Below are positions 54,935 to 63,878 of a DNA stretch of 64,000 nt, piece by piece. Within the stretch, counting starts at the first letter, position 1. Each line of letters starts with the position of its first letter. The position numbers and the translations under genes are program-made. A model generated the notes under the pieces. That model worked only from the letters and a program-made list of their open reading frames with translations. It was not told the DNA's origin and did not search any database. Where the stretch lies: contig NZ_JACYXI010000010.1 of assembly GCF_014842915.1 (NCBI RefSeq), forward strand, positions 152,082 through 216,081, in the 5' to 3' direction. The DNA comes from Roseibium litorale. Its GTDB lineage: Bacteria; Pseudomonadota; Alphaproteobacteria; Rhizobiales; Stappiaceae.

Positions 54935-56110
54935 TTAGAGGGAAGCCAGGTAGGTCGGCAGTTTATTCATGTCCGGCACAACGATGAGCTTTTTCACCTT
55001 GCCTGCCTTGAAGGCAGAGAGGAATTTCTCGTAGTTGGTGAAGGCAACACAACCGTGAGAACCGATGCGGCCTCTGAGCAGGTTGGTATGGGTCAGCATC
55101 CCGTCACGGCCATGCATGGCAGAGGGATCCGCCGGCAGCATGCGGATGGCCTCGACACCATAGAAACGCTTCTCGCGCATGCGCAGATGGTACACATTCG
55201 GCGGCGTCGGCCCGTTGTTGCGCACATTCACATATTTCGGATTGTCCCGCATCTTGCCGATGCCGGAATGCGCTTCCAGCTTGGTGCCGTCCGGCATGTG
55301 GACGGTTGCGGAGCTGATGTCGTAAACGGCGATGCCGCTGCCCCGGCCCGGAAGCTCGATGTTCTTGGCCGTGGAGCTGAAAATTTTCGACAGACCGCTG
55401 AACGGGCTCTTTTCGTCCGTGGCCGGATCTTCTGCAGAGGCATAGGCCATTGCCACCGGTGCGCTGGGCTTTGAGGCCTGGGCAATGACGGGCTTGGCGG
55501 CTTCCGGCTTGGGTGTATGCTCTGGCCGCTTGTAGGGCACCGGAATGGTTTCCGGTTCCGGAGCTGCAGGCTCGGCCATTGCCACCTGGGCTTCTGCCTC
55601 TTTCGCCGCCTGTTCGAGAGCTGCAACTTTCGCTTTCGCCTCAGCCTCTGCCGCAATCTTTGCGGCCCGCACTTTGGCTGCTTCAGTTGCCTCCTGAAGG
55701 GCAATCACAGCCTTGTAACGGCTTTCCAGCTTCTCCCGGAGATCGGCCTTGGCGGCATTAATGTCGGTTTCCAGCTTCTGGACCCTGAGTGTGGCTTCTG
55801 CATTTGCCTCAAGTTTTCCGACCCTTGACGCGATGGAACGGGCAAAGGCTGAAGCCCGTTCGGCGGGGCTGAGGCGCTCAGGGGCGGTGATGCCATGCGC
55901 CGGGCTCAAGGACGAAACCTTGGCGGGAGCACCTTGCTCCAATGCAGCAGGGGAAACACGATCCGGGTCCTGCTTGTGAGAATAGGCTATTGCGGCACCC
56001 GCGCCGCAAAGGATTGTCAAAAGGCAGAAGACTACCTTGCGAGGGCTCGCCAAACCACACGTGTCCGCGGCCCGTCCGCTCCTCGCGGATGGCTGTTTAC
56101 TCAGATACAT
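54935..56110 (-). CDS. DUF2778 / L,D-transpeptidase-like envelope protein
   Basis: A 391-residue protein. One N-terminal membrane helix (about 25-43), then an Ala/Glu/Lys-rich coiled coil (about 85-190), a Pro-rich linker (190-225), and a C-terminal DUF2778 domain. The catalytic Cys motif is SHGCVAF in LLRGRIGSHGCVAFTNYEKF, with the upstream His in the SGIGKM/MHGRDGMLTH region. DUF2778 includes the T6SS effector Tlde1, which cuts or swaps peptidoglycan cross-links; the membrane anchor and coiled coil here point instead to a resident cell-wall enzyme. There are no T6SS genes nearby. Confidence 0.85.
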   Translation of the reverse strand: MYLSKQPSARSGRAADTCGLASPRKVVFCLLTILCGAGAAIAYSHKQDPDRVSPAALEQGAPAKVSSLSPAHGITAPERLSPAERASAFARSIASRVGKLEANAEATLRVQKLETDINAAKADLREKLESRYKAVIALQEATEAAKVRAAKIAAEAEAKAKVAALEQAAKEAEAQVAMAEPAAPEPETIPVPYKRPEHTPKPEAAKPVIAQASKPSAPVAMAYASAEDPATDEKSPFSGLSKIFSSTAKNIELPGRGSGIAVYDISSATVHMPDGTKLEAHSGIGKMRDNPKYVNVRNNGPTPPNVYHLRMREKRFYGVEAIRMLPADPSAMHGRDGMLTHTNLLRGRIGSHGCVAFTNYEKFLSAFKAGKVKKLIVVPDMNKLPTYLASL

Positions 56111-56468
56111 AAGGGTCCAAACTACGCGTCCCCGTACGGCATGTGCCGCCGTGCAATGATACTGTCACTCTGCTGGGAAAGGCCTCCCCACAGGGGCCGT
56201 TCCAACGACTTCGAATAATGAAGTTTCTTGGTAACCAAGTCGTTTACGTCTTGCAGAATTCGCGTCAGACCATCAGAAAACGGCAGATTTTGGGCGTTTC
56301 CTGGATAGTGAATAGATTCTAGGACTTGGTGGGAGCGTGTTTGGGTGCGTATTTTTTACAGGACTAGGAGCGCCTGAAATTGGCCCGGAAAGGGACGGCA
56401 GGGAAGGAGGCCCGCCAGGTGCAGGGGGGCGCGGTGCCGGGGAAAAGTCCCCCGGCGCCGTTGACCGC
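56111..56468. other. 358-bp gap with no gene
   Basis: It holds the promoter region of the DUF2778 gene at the left and, at 56432-56457, a GC hairpin (GCCGGGG/CCCCGGC) after the next minus-strand gene. An 8-bp inverted repeat AACGACTT...AAGTCGTT spans 56202-56242. Nothing else is recognised. Confidence 0.4.
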
Positions 56469-56831
56469 TCAGCGGTAGTGGACCGGCCGGATCGGGCGTT
56501 CGCATTCGCGGATCTCGCGGACCATGCCGTTGCTCAGGCGGATGTAGCGCCATTCCAGCGAACAGCCTTCCTTGCTTTCTATCACTAAAGGTGGGTGCTT
56601 CGGCGGATAGTTCGGAGAGGACGCCGCCTGTTGCAGCATGCAGCTCTTCGAGGCGCAAAGGATCACCCCTCCGGTCGGATCGGAGCCGTTGGAGCTTCCG
56701 GTGCTGGAAGACGACCGGTTGGATGATTGGTTGTTCGAAGCCTGCTGTGCATTTGCCGGCACAAGCGCGGCGGAAAGGCTCAGGCTCAGGCCAAGGATCA
56801 GGCCTATTGTCGTTGTTGTATGCGTTTTCAT
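56469..56831 (-). CDS. Small secreted hypothetical protein
   Basis: A 120-residue exported protein. The ATG at 56831 has GGAG 6 nt upstream. The signal peptide ends VPANAQQAS; a Ser/Asn-rich low-complexity linker (about 30-52) follows. The C-terminal region has four cysteines (ILCASKSCMLQQ, KEGCSLEWRYI, IRECERP), suggesting two disulfides. The family is not recognised. It is divergent from glyQ. Confidence 0.72.
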   Translation of the reverse strand: MKTHTTTTIGLILGLSLSLSAALVPANAQQASNNQSSNRSSSSTGSSNGSDPTGGVILCASKSCMLQQAASSPNYPPKHPPLVIESKEGCSLEWRYIRLSNGMVREIRECERPIRPVHYR

Positions 56832-57065
56832 GACAGTCTCCATGGTGCGAATTCCTCATTCGCTTTTGTCCGGCTCCCTCTGGAGGCGGTAAGGAGATCA
56901 TGTCAGAGCTTACCCTTCGGAACTGTGATGTAAGGCACGGTTTGTCACTTGCTTTCGCGGCCCCCGCCGGACCATCCGCTTGACCTTCGTGTTCCTCCGT
57001 GGCACCAGTCGCGGCACGCGCGGGGAGAGCCCGCCACTCCTTTACCTTTTGCACGGAACGGTTCC

Positions 57066-58022
57066 ATGTCGAGCGACGCCCTGCCGGCGCATATGCGCCC
57101 CGAGAATTCCTTTCAAGGCCTGATCCTGACCTTGCAGCGGTTCTGGGCGGACCAGGGCTGCGTGGTGCTTCAGCCCTACGACATGGAAGTGGGAGCGGGC
57201 ACGTTCCATCCGGCAACCACCTTGCGCTCTCTCGGCCCGCGTCCCTGGAAGGCCGCTTACGTGCAGCCTTCGCGCCGCCCGACCGATGGCCGCTATGGCG
57301 AGAACCCGAACCGCCTGCAGCATTATTATCAGTTTCAGGTCATTCTGAAGCCGTCGCCGGACAATCTTCAGCAGCTCTATCTGAACTCGCTCTATGCGAT
57401 CGGTCTCGACCCGAAGGTTCATGATATCCGCTTCGTTGAGGATGACTGGGAAAGCCCGACGCTGGGGGCCTGGGGCCTTGGCTGGGAATGCTGGTGTGAT
57501 GGCATGGAAGTCTCGCAGTTCACTTATTTCCAGCAGGTGGCAGGCTTTGAATGTTCGCCGGTGTCCGGCGAGCTGACCTATGGCCTGGAGCGCCTGGCCA
57601 TGTATATTCAGGGCGTCGATAACGTTTACGACCTGAACTACAACGGCCGTGAAGGCGCAGAGAAGGTCACCTATGGCGACGTCTTCCTGCAGGCCGAACA
57701 GGAGTATTCCCGGCACAATTTCGAGCATGCCGATACGGAAATGCTGTTCCGTCATTTCAAGGATGCGGAAGGCGAATGCAAGGCGCTGCTGGCTGCCGGC
57801 GCCAAGGCCCGTGACGAAGCAGGTGCGGATGTGCATCAGGTGGTTCTGCCGGCCTATGATCAGTGCATCAAGGCGTCCCATGCCTTCAACCTGCTGGATG
57901 CCCGCGGCGTGATCTCGGTGACCGAGCGCCAGAGCTACATTCTGCGCGTGCGCGAACTGGCCAAGGCCTGCGGCGCGGCCTTCCTGGAAACGAAAGCTGG
58001 TGGCGTGGGGTACGAAAGCTGA
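57066..58022 (+). CDS. glyQ: Glycyl-tRNA synthetase alpha subunit
   Basis: Catalytic subunit of the tetrameric bacterial GlyRS. It has 318 residues. Class II motifs are seen in [37 protein letters not shown], the motif 2 loop [29 protein letters not shown], and motif 3 [14 protein letters not shown]. The ATG at 57066 was chosen. The beta subunit gene glyS lies 3.6 kb downstream, separated by lemA, DUF2207 and ompW genes. A terminator follows directly. Confidence 0.97.
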   Translation: MSSDALPAHMRPENSFQGLILTLQRFWADQGCVVLQPYDMEVGAGTFHPATTLRSLGPRPWKAAYVQPSRRPTDGRYGENPNRLQHYYQFQVILKPSPDNLQQLYLNSLYAIGLDPKVHDIRFVEDDWESPTLGAWGLGWECWCDGMEVSQFTYFQQVAGFECSPVSGELTYGLERLAMYIQGVDNVYDLNYNGREGAEKVTYGDVFLQAEQEYSRHNFEHADTEMLFRHFKDAEGECKALLAAGAKARDEAGADVHQVVLPAYDQCIKASHAFNLLDARGVISVTERQSYILRVRELAKACGAAFLETKAGGVGYES

Positions 58023-58064
58023 GTGCTCAAGCCTTTAGCGTGACAAGCTGCTTCTTCACAGTTA

Positions 58065-58096
58065 GCCTCCGCGTCAATTCTACGCGGAGGCTTTTT
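58065..58096 (+). terminator. Terminator of glyQ that contains the lemA ribosome site
   Basis: GCCTCCGCG (58065-58073) pairs with CGCGGAGGC (58083-58091) and is followed by TTTTT, ending one base before the lemA ATG at 58098. The GGAGG at 58086-58090, the only ribosome-binding sequence for lemA, is inside the 3' arm. Confidence 0.85.
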
Positions 58097-58097
58097 C

Positions 58098-58652
58098 ATG
58101 TCCTGGTTTCTTCTGGCGCTGACCGGTGCGCTCGGTCTCTACCTCATATCGCTCTACAACGGTCTCGTCACCAAGCGTCAGATGGTCAATGAAGGCTGGA
58201 GCGGCATCGACGTTCAACTGAAGCGCCGGACCGATCTCATTCCAAATCTGGTGGAGGTGGTCAAAGGATACGCTTCTCACGAGCGGGAGGCGCTGGAAGC
58301 CGTGACCCGCATGCGGACCCAGGCAGAAGCCGTTGCCGGGGATGATATTGAAGGCCGGGCTAAGGCCGAGGGGATGCTTTCCCAGGCGCTGGGCCGTCTG
58401 ATGGCGGTGGCTGAAAATTATCCGGACCTCAAGGCGAGCCAGAATTTTGCCGATCTGCAAGCCTCCCTGGACAAGGTGGAGCATGAACTCCAGATGTCCC
58501 GGCGGTATTACAATGGCGCTGTTCGGGGATTGAACGTCGCCGTCGAGAGTTTTCCTTCCAATCTCGTGGCCCGGAATTTCGGGTTTGAGAAGGCGGACTA
58601 TTTCGAGATCGAGGATGCCTCCGACCGGACCGTCCCGAGTGTTTCCTTCTGA
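58098..58652 (+). CDS. lemA: LemA-family membrane protein
   Basis: A 184-residue protein with a single N-terminal membrane helix (FLLALTGALGLYLISLYNGLV) and a helical bundle. The family signature is intact: NEGWSGIDVQLKRRTDLIPNLVEVVKGYASHE, ENYPDLKASQNFADLQASLDKVEHELQMSRRYYNGAVRGLN, and FPSNLVARNFGF. The biochemical role is unknown. It is followed after 12 bp by a DUF2207 membrane protein; LemA genes are often paired with TPM or DUF2207 genes. Confidence 0.95.
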   Translation: MSWFLLALTGALGLYLISLYNGLVTKRQMVNEGWSGIDVQLKRRTDLIPNLVEVVKGYASHEREALEAVTRMRTQAEAVAGDDIEGRAKAEGMLSQALGRLMAVAENYPDLKASQNFADLQASLDKVEHELQMSRRYYNGAVRGLNVAVESFPSNLVARNFGFEKADYFEIEDASDRTVPSVSF

Positions 58653-58664
58653 TCCGGAGTGACA

Positions 58665-60575
58665 ATGATCAGATCCAGCCTGCCGGCTTTCCTGTTTCGC
58701 GTGATCTTTCTTCCCTTGCTGCTCGGATGCTTCCTTCAGGCCGCAGGTGCGCAAGAGCGCATCGTGGACTTCAAGTCGCTGATCGATATCGAAAAGAGCG
58801 GCGTGGTCCGGGTGGAGGAGACCATCACGGTCGATGCCGAAGGACAGCGTATCGAACGGGGCATCTTCCGGGACATTCCCACCCGCTTCCGGGATGGGGA
58901 GGGCCGTCTTCATCAGACTGGAATTGAGGTTCTTGCTGTCAAACGCGATGGCAAGGACGAGAATTTCCGGATCAACCGGTCGACCGGCGGCGTCCGGATC
59001 TATATCGGTTCCCCCTCAGTCTATCTCCAGCCGGGCCGCTACACCTATTCCATCGTCTATGAAACCACGCGTCAGATCCGGTTCTTTGACAGTCACGATG
59101 AGTTCTACTGGAATGTTACGGGCAATGAATGGGCCTTCAGCATAGGCCATGTCACCGCCGAAGTGCGGGCGCCTGAGGGGGCGGCCTTCGTTAAATGGGC
59201 CGCCTACACTGGAGCTTATGGCGCAACGGGGAGCGATTTCACGGTCCGGCAGGAAGATATTGGAAACGGGCTATTGTTCCGCACCACCCGTTTGCTTGGC
59301 CCCACCGAAGGTCTTACCATCGTTGCGGCTCTGCCTGCCGGAACGGTTGAGAAACCGGGTCTTAGCGAGAGCGCGGGCTATTTTCTGGCCGACTACACCG
59401 TCCAGCTGGCCGCGCTCGGCGGTCTGCTGGCTGCCTTTCTTTATTACGTCTTCGCCTGGATGAAGGTGGGGCGCGACCCCAAGGCCGGGGTGATCTTTCC
59501 GCGCTTTGAGCCGCCCGCAGGCGTGTCTCCGGCTCTGGCACATTTTATCTATCATCGGGGCTTTTCAGCGGGCGGATGGATTGCCGTTGCGGCTGCCAGT
59601 CTGTCTCTCGCAATCAAGGGCGTCATCAAGCTTCAGGATCTCAATGGGGATCTGAAATTGACCAAAACCGGCAAGAAGGTTGCGAACCTTCTTCCCAAGG
59701 GCGAAGCCGTCATCGATCAGTGGCTGACGGATCAGGGCGGTGAGGCGCTTATCTGTGACAGCAACAGTCAGGCGGTCTCCTCCCTTGGATCGGAGTTTTG
59801 CTCTGCTATCTCGACGGAAAACAAGGACCGCTATTTCCTGAGCAACTGGCGCTGGATCCTGCCGGGCGTCGGGATCTCCTTCGTCACGCTGATCGCTCTG
59901 GCCTTCTCCGGGGCCCTGGCAGAGTATCACTTCGTCTTCATTTTCGTGATCAGCATCTTCACCGCAGTGATCTCCGTAATTGCCAGAAGCCTGCCGGATA
60001 AGACACAGGTCTGGGTCATTCTGGGCTTCAGTTTCGTCCTGATCTTCAGCCTTCTGGCGGTTCTTTCGTCCTTCAGCAGTGATAGTGCGCCTCTTGTCTT
60101 CGCTGTGCTGGTTGCTCTGGCCAGTCTGACGCTGATCTTTGCTGTTCTGCTGGCAACGCCGACCGCGCATGGCCGGCAGGTTCTGGATGAGATCGAAGGC
60201 TTGGAAATGTATCTCTCCGTCGCAGAAGCAGAGCGGATGAACATGCAAGGGGCATCACTTATGAACCAGGCCCACTTTGAGGCGCTGTTGCCCTATGCCG
60301 TGGCTCTTGGCGTCGAAAAACCTTGGTCGAAAGCCTTCGAAGCCTGGATGAAGACGGCTGCAGGCGCCAATGATCCCAGCTATGATCCCTACTGGTACTC
60401 CGGCCAGCATTTCTCGGGCAGCGGCTTTGCCTCATCCCTCAGTTCCACTGTGTCTTCCCTGTCGGGCACTTTCTCGTCCTCGCTGCCGGAAACGGATTCC
60501 TCCAGCTCCGGTTTTTCGAGCGGTGGCGGCTCATCCGGCGGCGGCGGAGGCGGCGGCGGCGGCGGGGGCTGGTGA
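58665..60575 (+). CDS. DUF2207 membrane protein with Gly-rich tail
   Basis: A 636-residue protein. The signal peptide ends near QAAGAQERI. A beta-rich extracytoplasmic DUF2207 domain (about 30-240; IVDFKSLIDIEKSGVVRVEETITV, ERGIFRDIPTRF, FYWNVTGNEWAFSIGHV) is followed by one membrane helix (about 250-270), a cytoplasmic region (FARFEPPAGVSPALAHFIYHRGF-like), a cluster of four helices (about 385-500), and a tail of Ser and then Gly repeats. The ATG at 58665 has GGAG upstream. It is cotranscribed with lemA. The function is unknown; the poly-Gly tail is typical of the family. Confidence 0.9.
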   Translation: MIRSSLPAFLFRVIFLPLLLGCFLQAAGAQERIVDFKSLIDIEKSGVVRVEETITVDAEGQRIERGIFRDIPTRFRDGEGRLHQTGIEVLAVKRDGKDENFRINRSTGGVRIYIGSPSVYLQPGRYTYSIVYETTRQIRFFDSHDEFYWNVTGNEWAFSIGHVTAEVRAPEGAAFVKWAAYTGAYGATGSDFTVRQEDIGNGLLFRTTRLLGPTEGLTIVAALPAGTVEKPGLSESAGYFLADYTVQLAALGGLLAAFLYYVFAWMKVGRDPKAGVIFPRFEPPAGVSPALAHFIYHRGFSAGGWIAVAAASLSLAIKGVIKLQDLNGDLKLTKTGKKVANLLPKGEAVIDQWLTDQGGEALICDSNSQAVSSLGSEFCSAISTENKDRYFLSNWRWILPGVGISFVTLIALAFSGALAEYHFVFIFVISIFTAVISVIARSLPDKTQVWVILGFSFVLIFSLLAVLSSFSSDSAPLVFAVLVALASLTLIFAVLLATPTAHGRQVLDEIEGLEMYLSVAEAERMNMQGASLMNQAHFEALLPYAVALGVEKPWSKAFEAWMKTAAGANDPSYDPYWYSGQHFSGSGFASSLSSTVSSLSGTFSSSLPETDSSSSGFSSGGGSSGGGGGGGGGGGW

Positions 60576-60678
60576 GGCCAGCCCGTACTTGATTGCAGTT
60601 TCTGGAAAATTGACGCTAGGTTATTGTTTTCATTGGTCTGCGACTCACTGACGCCTTTCTCAGAAACCTGCCTGATTC

Positions 60679-60692
60679 TTGATCTATCTCAA
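60679..60692. promoter_or_regulatory. FNR/FixK-type box upstream of ompW
   Basis: TTGATCTATCTCAA, matching TTGA-N6-TCAA with one deviation from the full TTGAT-N4-ATCAA palindrome. It is 69 bp before the ompW start, a reasonable distance for activation at low oxygen. Confidence 0.7.
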
Positions 60693-60760
60693 TGTCCGCC
60701 CGCGGGCTTGCTCCTAGTCCGGTTACAGCGCTGTTCCGCGCAAGGACTTAGGAGATAGAA

Positions 60761-61447
60761 ATGAATAGGAAAAGGGCTGGGCTGCTGGGGCTTCTTGTTT
60801 CAGCGGGAATGGGGGCGCTCGTATGTCAGGCTGCCGCAGCAGATATGCCGTCCGCACAGGATACCTCTGATGTGACGGTCTTCAAGCAGTTGAGCCCCTG
60901 GCAGATCCGTGTGCGCGCTCTTGGCGTGATCACTCAGGACAGTGGCTCCGTGAACGGTGTGGCCGGCTCCGACCTTTCCTTTTCCGACACGGTGATCCCT
61001 GAACTCGACATCACCTACTTCTTCACCGACAATATCGCCGCGGAACTGATCCTGGGCACCACCTACGCCAAGGTTTATGGCGAAGGCACCATCTCGGGTC
61101 TGAACCAGATCGGCAAGACCTGGGTGCTGCCGCCCACCTTGACCCTGCAGTATCACTTCACCAACTTCGGTGCCTTCAAGCCCTATGTCGGTGCCGGTGT
61201 GAACTACACGATCTTCTACAGCCAGTCCGCCGATAGTGCCGACAAGCTGCATGTGAAGAACGCCTTTGGTGCCGCCGTTCAGGCCGGTTTCGATTACATG
61301 ATCGACGACCACTGGGGCGTGAACCTGGACGTAAAGAAGATCTTCATGGAGCCGGACTTCGACGTGACCGTTGGCGGCACAAAGCTGTCCGGCAAGGCTG
61401 AACTCAATCCCTGGCTGGTTGGTGCAGGTATCACCTACCGCTTCTAA
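60761..61447 (+). CDS. ompW: OmpW-family outer-membrane protein
   Basis: An eight-stranded outer-membrane beta-barrel of 228 residues. The signal peptide ends near CQAAAADMPS. The barrel shows WQIRVRALGVITQDSG, PELDITYFFTDNIAAELILGTTY, PPTLTLQYHFTNFGAFKPYVGAGVNYTIFY, FGAAVQAGFDYMIDDHWGVNLDVKKIFM, and ends in the aromatic ITYRF. AGGAGA precedes the ATG. An FNR/FixK-type box is upstream; in E. coli ompW is also FNR-controlled. A terminator follows at 61482. Confidence 0.95.
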   Translation: MNRKRAGLLGLLVSAGMGALVCQAAAADMPSAQDTSDVTVFKQLSPWQIRVRALGVITQDSGSVNGVAGSDLSFSDTVIPELDITYFFTDNIAAELILGTTYAKVYGEGTISGLNQIGKTWVLPPTLTLQYHFTNFGAFKPYVGAGVNYTIFYSQSADSADKLHVKNAFGAAVQAGFDYMIDDHWGVNLDVKKIFMEPDFDVTVGGTKLSGKAELNPWLVGAGITYRF

Positions 61448-61481
61448 ATCCGTCCCCCGGAAGGGTGGTCAGATCTTTTGG

Positions 61482-61517
61482 AAAGCCGGAGCAGGACCTG
61501 CTCCGGCTTTTCTGTTT
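61482..61517 (+). terminator. Terminator of ompW
   Basis: AAAGCCGGAGCAG pairs with CTGCTCCGGCTTT (13 bp, GAC loop), followed by TCTGTTTC. Confidence 0.88.
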
Positions 61518-61646
61518 CTTGAGAGGGCTGATACCGGTCCGTTGGATCTTCCGGGGGTGACAAGTTGGCTCTGACTTGGTAACGGACGAGCCGAGTAATC
61601 TGCTGGCGGATTTTCATGCCGCCTCAACCCAAGGCTTGTGTTCCCG

Positions 61647-63734
61647 ATGCCCGATCTCCTGCTTGAGCTGTTCAGCGAGGAAATCCCCGCGCGCATGCAG
61701 CGCCGCGCCGCTGAAGACCTGAAATCCCTGGTCACCAATGCCTTGGTCGATGCCGGTCTTCCCTATGAAGGCGCAAAGGCTTTTGCGACCCCGCGCCGTC
61801 TGGCCCTGCATGTGGCGGGTGTGCCTGCCGCCTCTTCCGCGACCCGTGAAGAGCGCAAGGGTCCGCGCGTCGGCTCTCCGGAAAAGGCCATCGAAGGCTT
61901 TCTGCGTGGCGCAGGCCTGTCGTCCCTCGACGAGGCGACCATTCAGGCCGACCCGAAGAAGGGTGAGTTCTATGTGGCGGTGATCGAAAAGCCGGGCCGT
62001 CCGGCGATCGACATCATTGCCGATTTCATGCCGGGCATCATCCGCAACTTCCCCTGGCCGAAGTCCATGAAGTGGGGTTCGGGCCAGATGCGCTGGGTGC
62101 GTCCGCTGCATTCCATCGTCGCAACCTTCGGGCCGGAAACCGAAGAGCCGGATGTCGTGCCGTTTGAAGTGGATGGCATCAAAGTTGGCAAGAGTACCCA
62201 TGGCCACCGCTTCCTGGCGGATGAGGCCTTCGAGGTGCGCCGTTTCGATGACTACGCGCCGAAGCTGGAAAAGCACAAGGTCGTGCTCGATGCCGACCGC
62301 CGTAAGGACATGATCCTGCATGACGCCAAGGACCGGGCTCTGGCGCTTGGACTGGAACTGGTTGAGGATGAGGGCCTTCTTGAAGAGGTTGCCGGCCTGG
62401 TCGAGTGGCCAGTGGTGCTGACCGGAACATTCGAGGATGCGTTCCTGGAAATTCCGGATGAGTGCATTCGCCTGACGATCCGTGCGAACCAGAAGTGTTT
62501 CGTGCTGAAGGACCCCAAGACGGGCCGCCTGGCCAACCGCTTCGTGCTGACCTCCAACATCGAAGCGCCTGATGGCGGCAAGACCATCGTGGCAGGCAAT
62601 GAGAAGGTGATCCGCGCCCGTCTGTCCGACGCCCGTTTCTTCTGGGAAACGGACCTAAAGACGAAGCTCGCGGACAACCTGCCCAAGCTTGACAGCATCG
62701 TCTTCCACGAGAAGCTCGGCACGCAGGGCGAGCGGGTTCAGCGTCTGACGGCTCTGGCCGCAGAGATCGCGCCGCTGGTTGGCGCCGATGTCGAAAAGGC
62801 CAAGCGCGGCGCAACGCTTGCCAAGGCCGATCTGGTCTCTGCCATGGTCTATGAGTTCCCGGAACTTCAGGGCCAGATGGGCCGGACCTATGCGGCCAAG
62901 CAGGGCGAGGACGAGTCCGTTGCGATTGCCATTGAAGACCATTACCGGCCCCAGGGCCCGAGCGACAAGGTTCCGGCAGATCCGGTTGCCATCGCGGTCG
63001 CGCTTGCCGACAAGCTGGATCTGCTGACCGGATTCTGGGCCATCGATGAAAAACCGACCGGCTCCAAGGATCCCTTCGCCCTCCGCCGTGCCGCCCTTGG
63101 TGTGATCCGCATCGTGCTGGAAAACGGCCTGCGCCTGCCGCTGCAAAAGAGCCTGTTGTCCGCGCTCAAGACCCACAGGGCAAGCGTCGCCAATGCGGAT
63201 GCGCTTGTTGAGGATCTGCTTTCCTTCTTCGCAGACCGCCTGAAGAACCACCTCAAGGATCAGGGCGCACGCCATGATCTGATCGATGCGGTCTTCGCGC
63301 TGGGCGGTCAGGATGACCTTTTGATGGTGGTCAAGCGGGTGGAAGCTCTGGGCTCGTTCCTCGACACCGAGGACGGCAAGAACCTCGCCGCCGGCTACAA
63401 GCGTGCCGTGAACATCCTGAAGGCAGAAGAAAAGAAGGACGGCGCTGCCGTTTCCGGCAAGCCGCATGCGGACCACCTGCGCGAACAGGCGGAAATCGAT
63501 CTGGCCGCGGCCATCGACAGCGCCCGCGCTGAAGCTGCTGATGCGGTGAAGGCGGAAGACTTCGAAGCCGCCATGACGGCCCTGTCCAAGCTCCGCGCGC
63601 CTGTTGATGCCTTCTTCGAGGCCATTCTGGTGAATGCGGATGACGCGGACCTCCGCCTCAACCGCCTGCGCCTCCTCGCCGAAATCCGCGACGCCGCCCA
63701 CGTGGTCGCCGACTTCTCCAAGGTTGCCGGCTAA
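61647..63734 (+). CDS. glyS: Glycyl-tRNA synthetase beta subunit
   Basis: The tRNA-binding subunit of tetrameric GlyRS. From the ATG at 61647 it has 695 residues starting [18 protein letters not shown]; a GTG at 61638 is also in frame. Recognisable stretches: [66 protein letters not shown], and the HD-like [37 protein letters not shown]. The C-terminus is an anticodon-binding-like helical domain. It is separated from glyQ by three unrelated genes. Confidence 0.97.
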   Translation: MPDLLLELFSEEIPARMQRRAAEDLKSLVTNALVDAGLPYEGAKAFATPRRLALHVAGVPAASSATREERKGPRVGSPEKAIEGFLRGAGLSSLDEATIQADPKKGEFYVAVIEKPGRPAIDIIADFMPGIIRNFPWPKSMKWGSGQMRWVRPLHSIVATFGPETEEPDVVPFEVDGIKVGKSTHGHRFLADEAFEVRRFDDYAPKLEKHKVVLDADRRKDMILHDAKDRALALGLELVEDEGLLEEVAGLVEWPVVLTGTFEDAFLEIPDECIRLTIRANQKCFVLKDPKTGRLANRFVLTSNIEAPDGGKTIVAGNEKVIRARLSDARFFWETDLKTKLADNLPKLDSIVFHEKLGTQGERVQRLTALAAEIAPLVGADVEKAKRGATLAKADLVSAMVYEFPELQGQMGRTYAAKQGEDESVAIAIEDHYRPQGPSDKVPADPVAIAVALADKLDLLTGFWAIDEKPTGSKDPFALRRAALGVIRIVLENGLRLPLQKSLLSALKTHRASVANADALVEDLLSFFADRLKNHLKDQGARHDLIDAVFALGGQDDLLMVVKRVEALGSFLDTEDGKNLAAGYKRAVNILKAEEKKDGAAVSGKPHADHLREQAEIDLAAAIDSARAEAADAVKAEDFEAAMTALSKLRAPVDAFFEAILVNADDADLRLNRLRLLAEIRDAAHVVADFSKVAG

Positions 63735-63757
63735 GTCTTCCCGGCTTTAGAAACTCA

Positions 63758-63796
63758 AAGCCCCGCCCGGAGAGATCCTGGCGGGGCTTGTTGTTT
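63758..63796 (+). terminator. Terminator of glyS
   Basis: AAGCCCCGCC pairs with GGCGGGGCTT around an 11-nt loop, followed by GTTGTTTGT. It is 24 bp past the stop. Confidence 0.82.
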
Positions 63797-63878
63797 GTGA
63801 CGTAAGGATACTCGGGGCGCTTCTAGCGTCAGAGCCGTGTTATCTTCATTCACTCCAGCTCCTTTGCCCCCTCCGTCA

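Noticed and set aside
54935..56110. DUF2778 protein as a T6SS effector with an immunity partner
   Set aside because: There are no T6SS genes, no immunity-like gene next to it, and the protein has its own membrane anchor.
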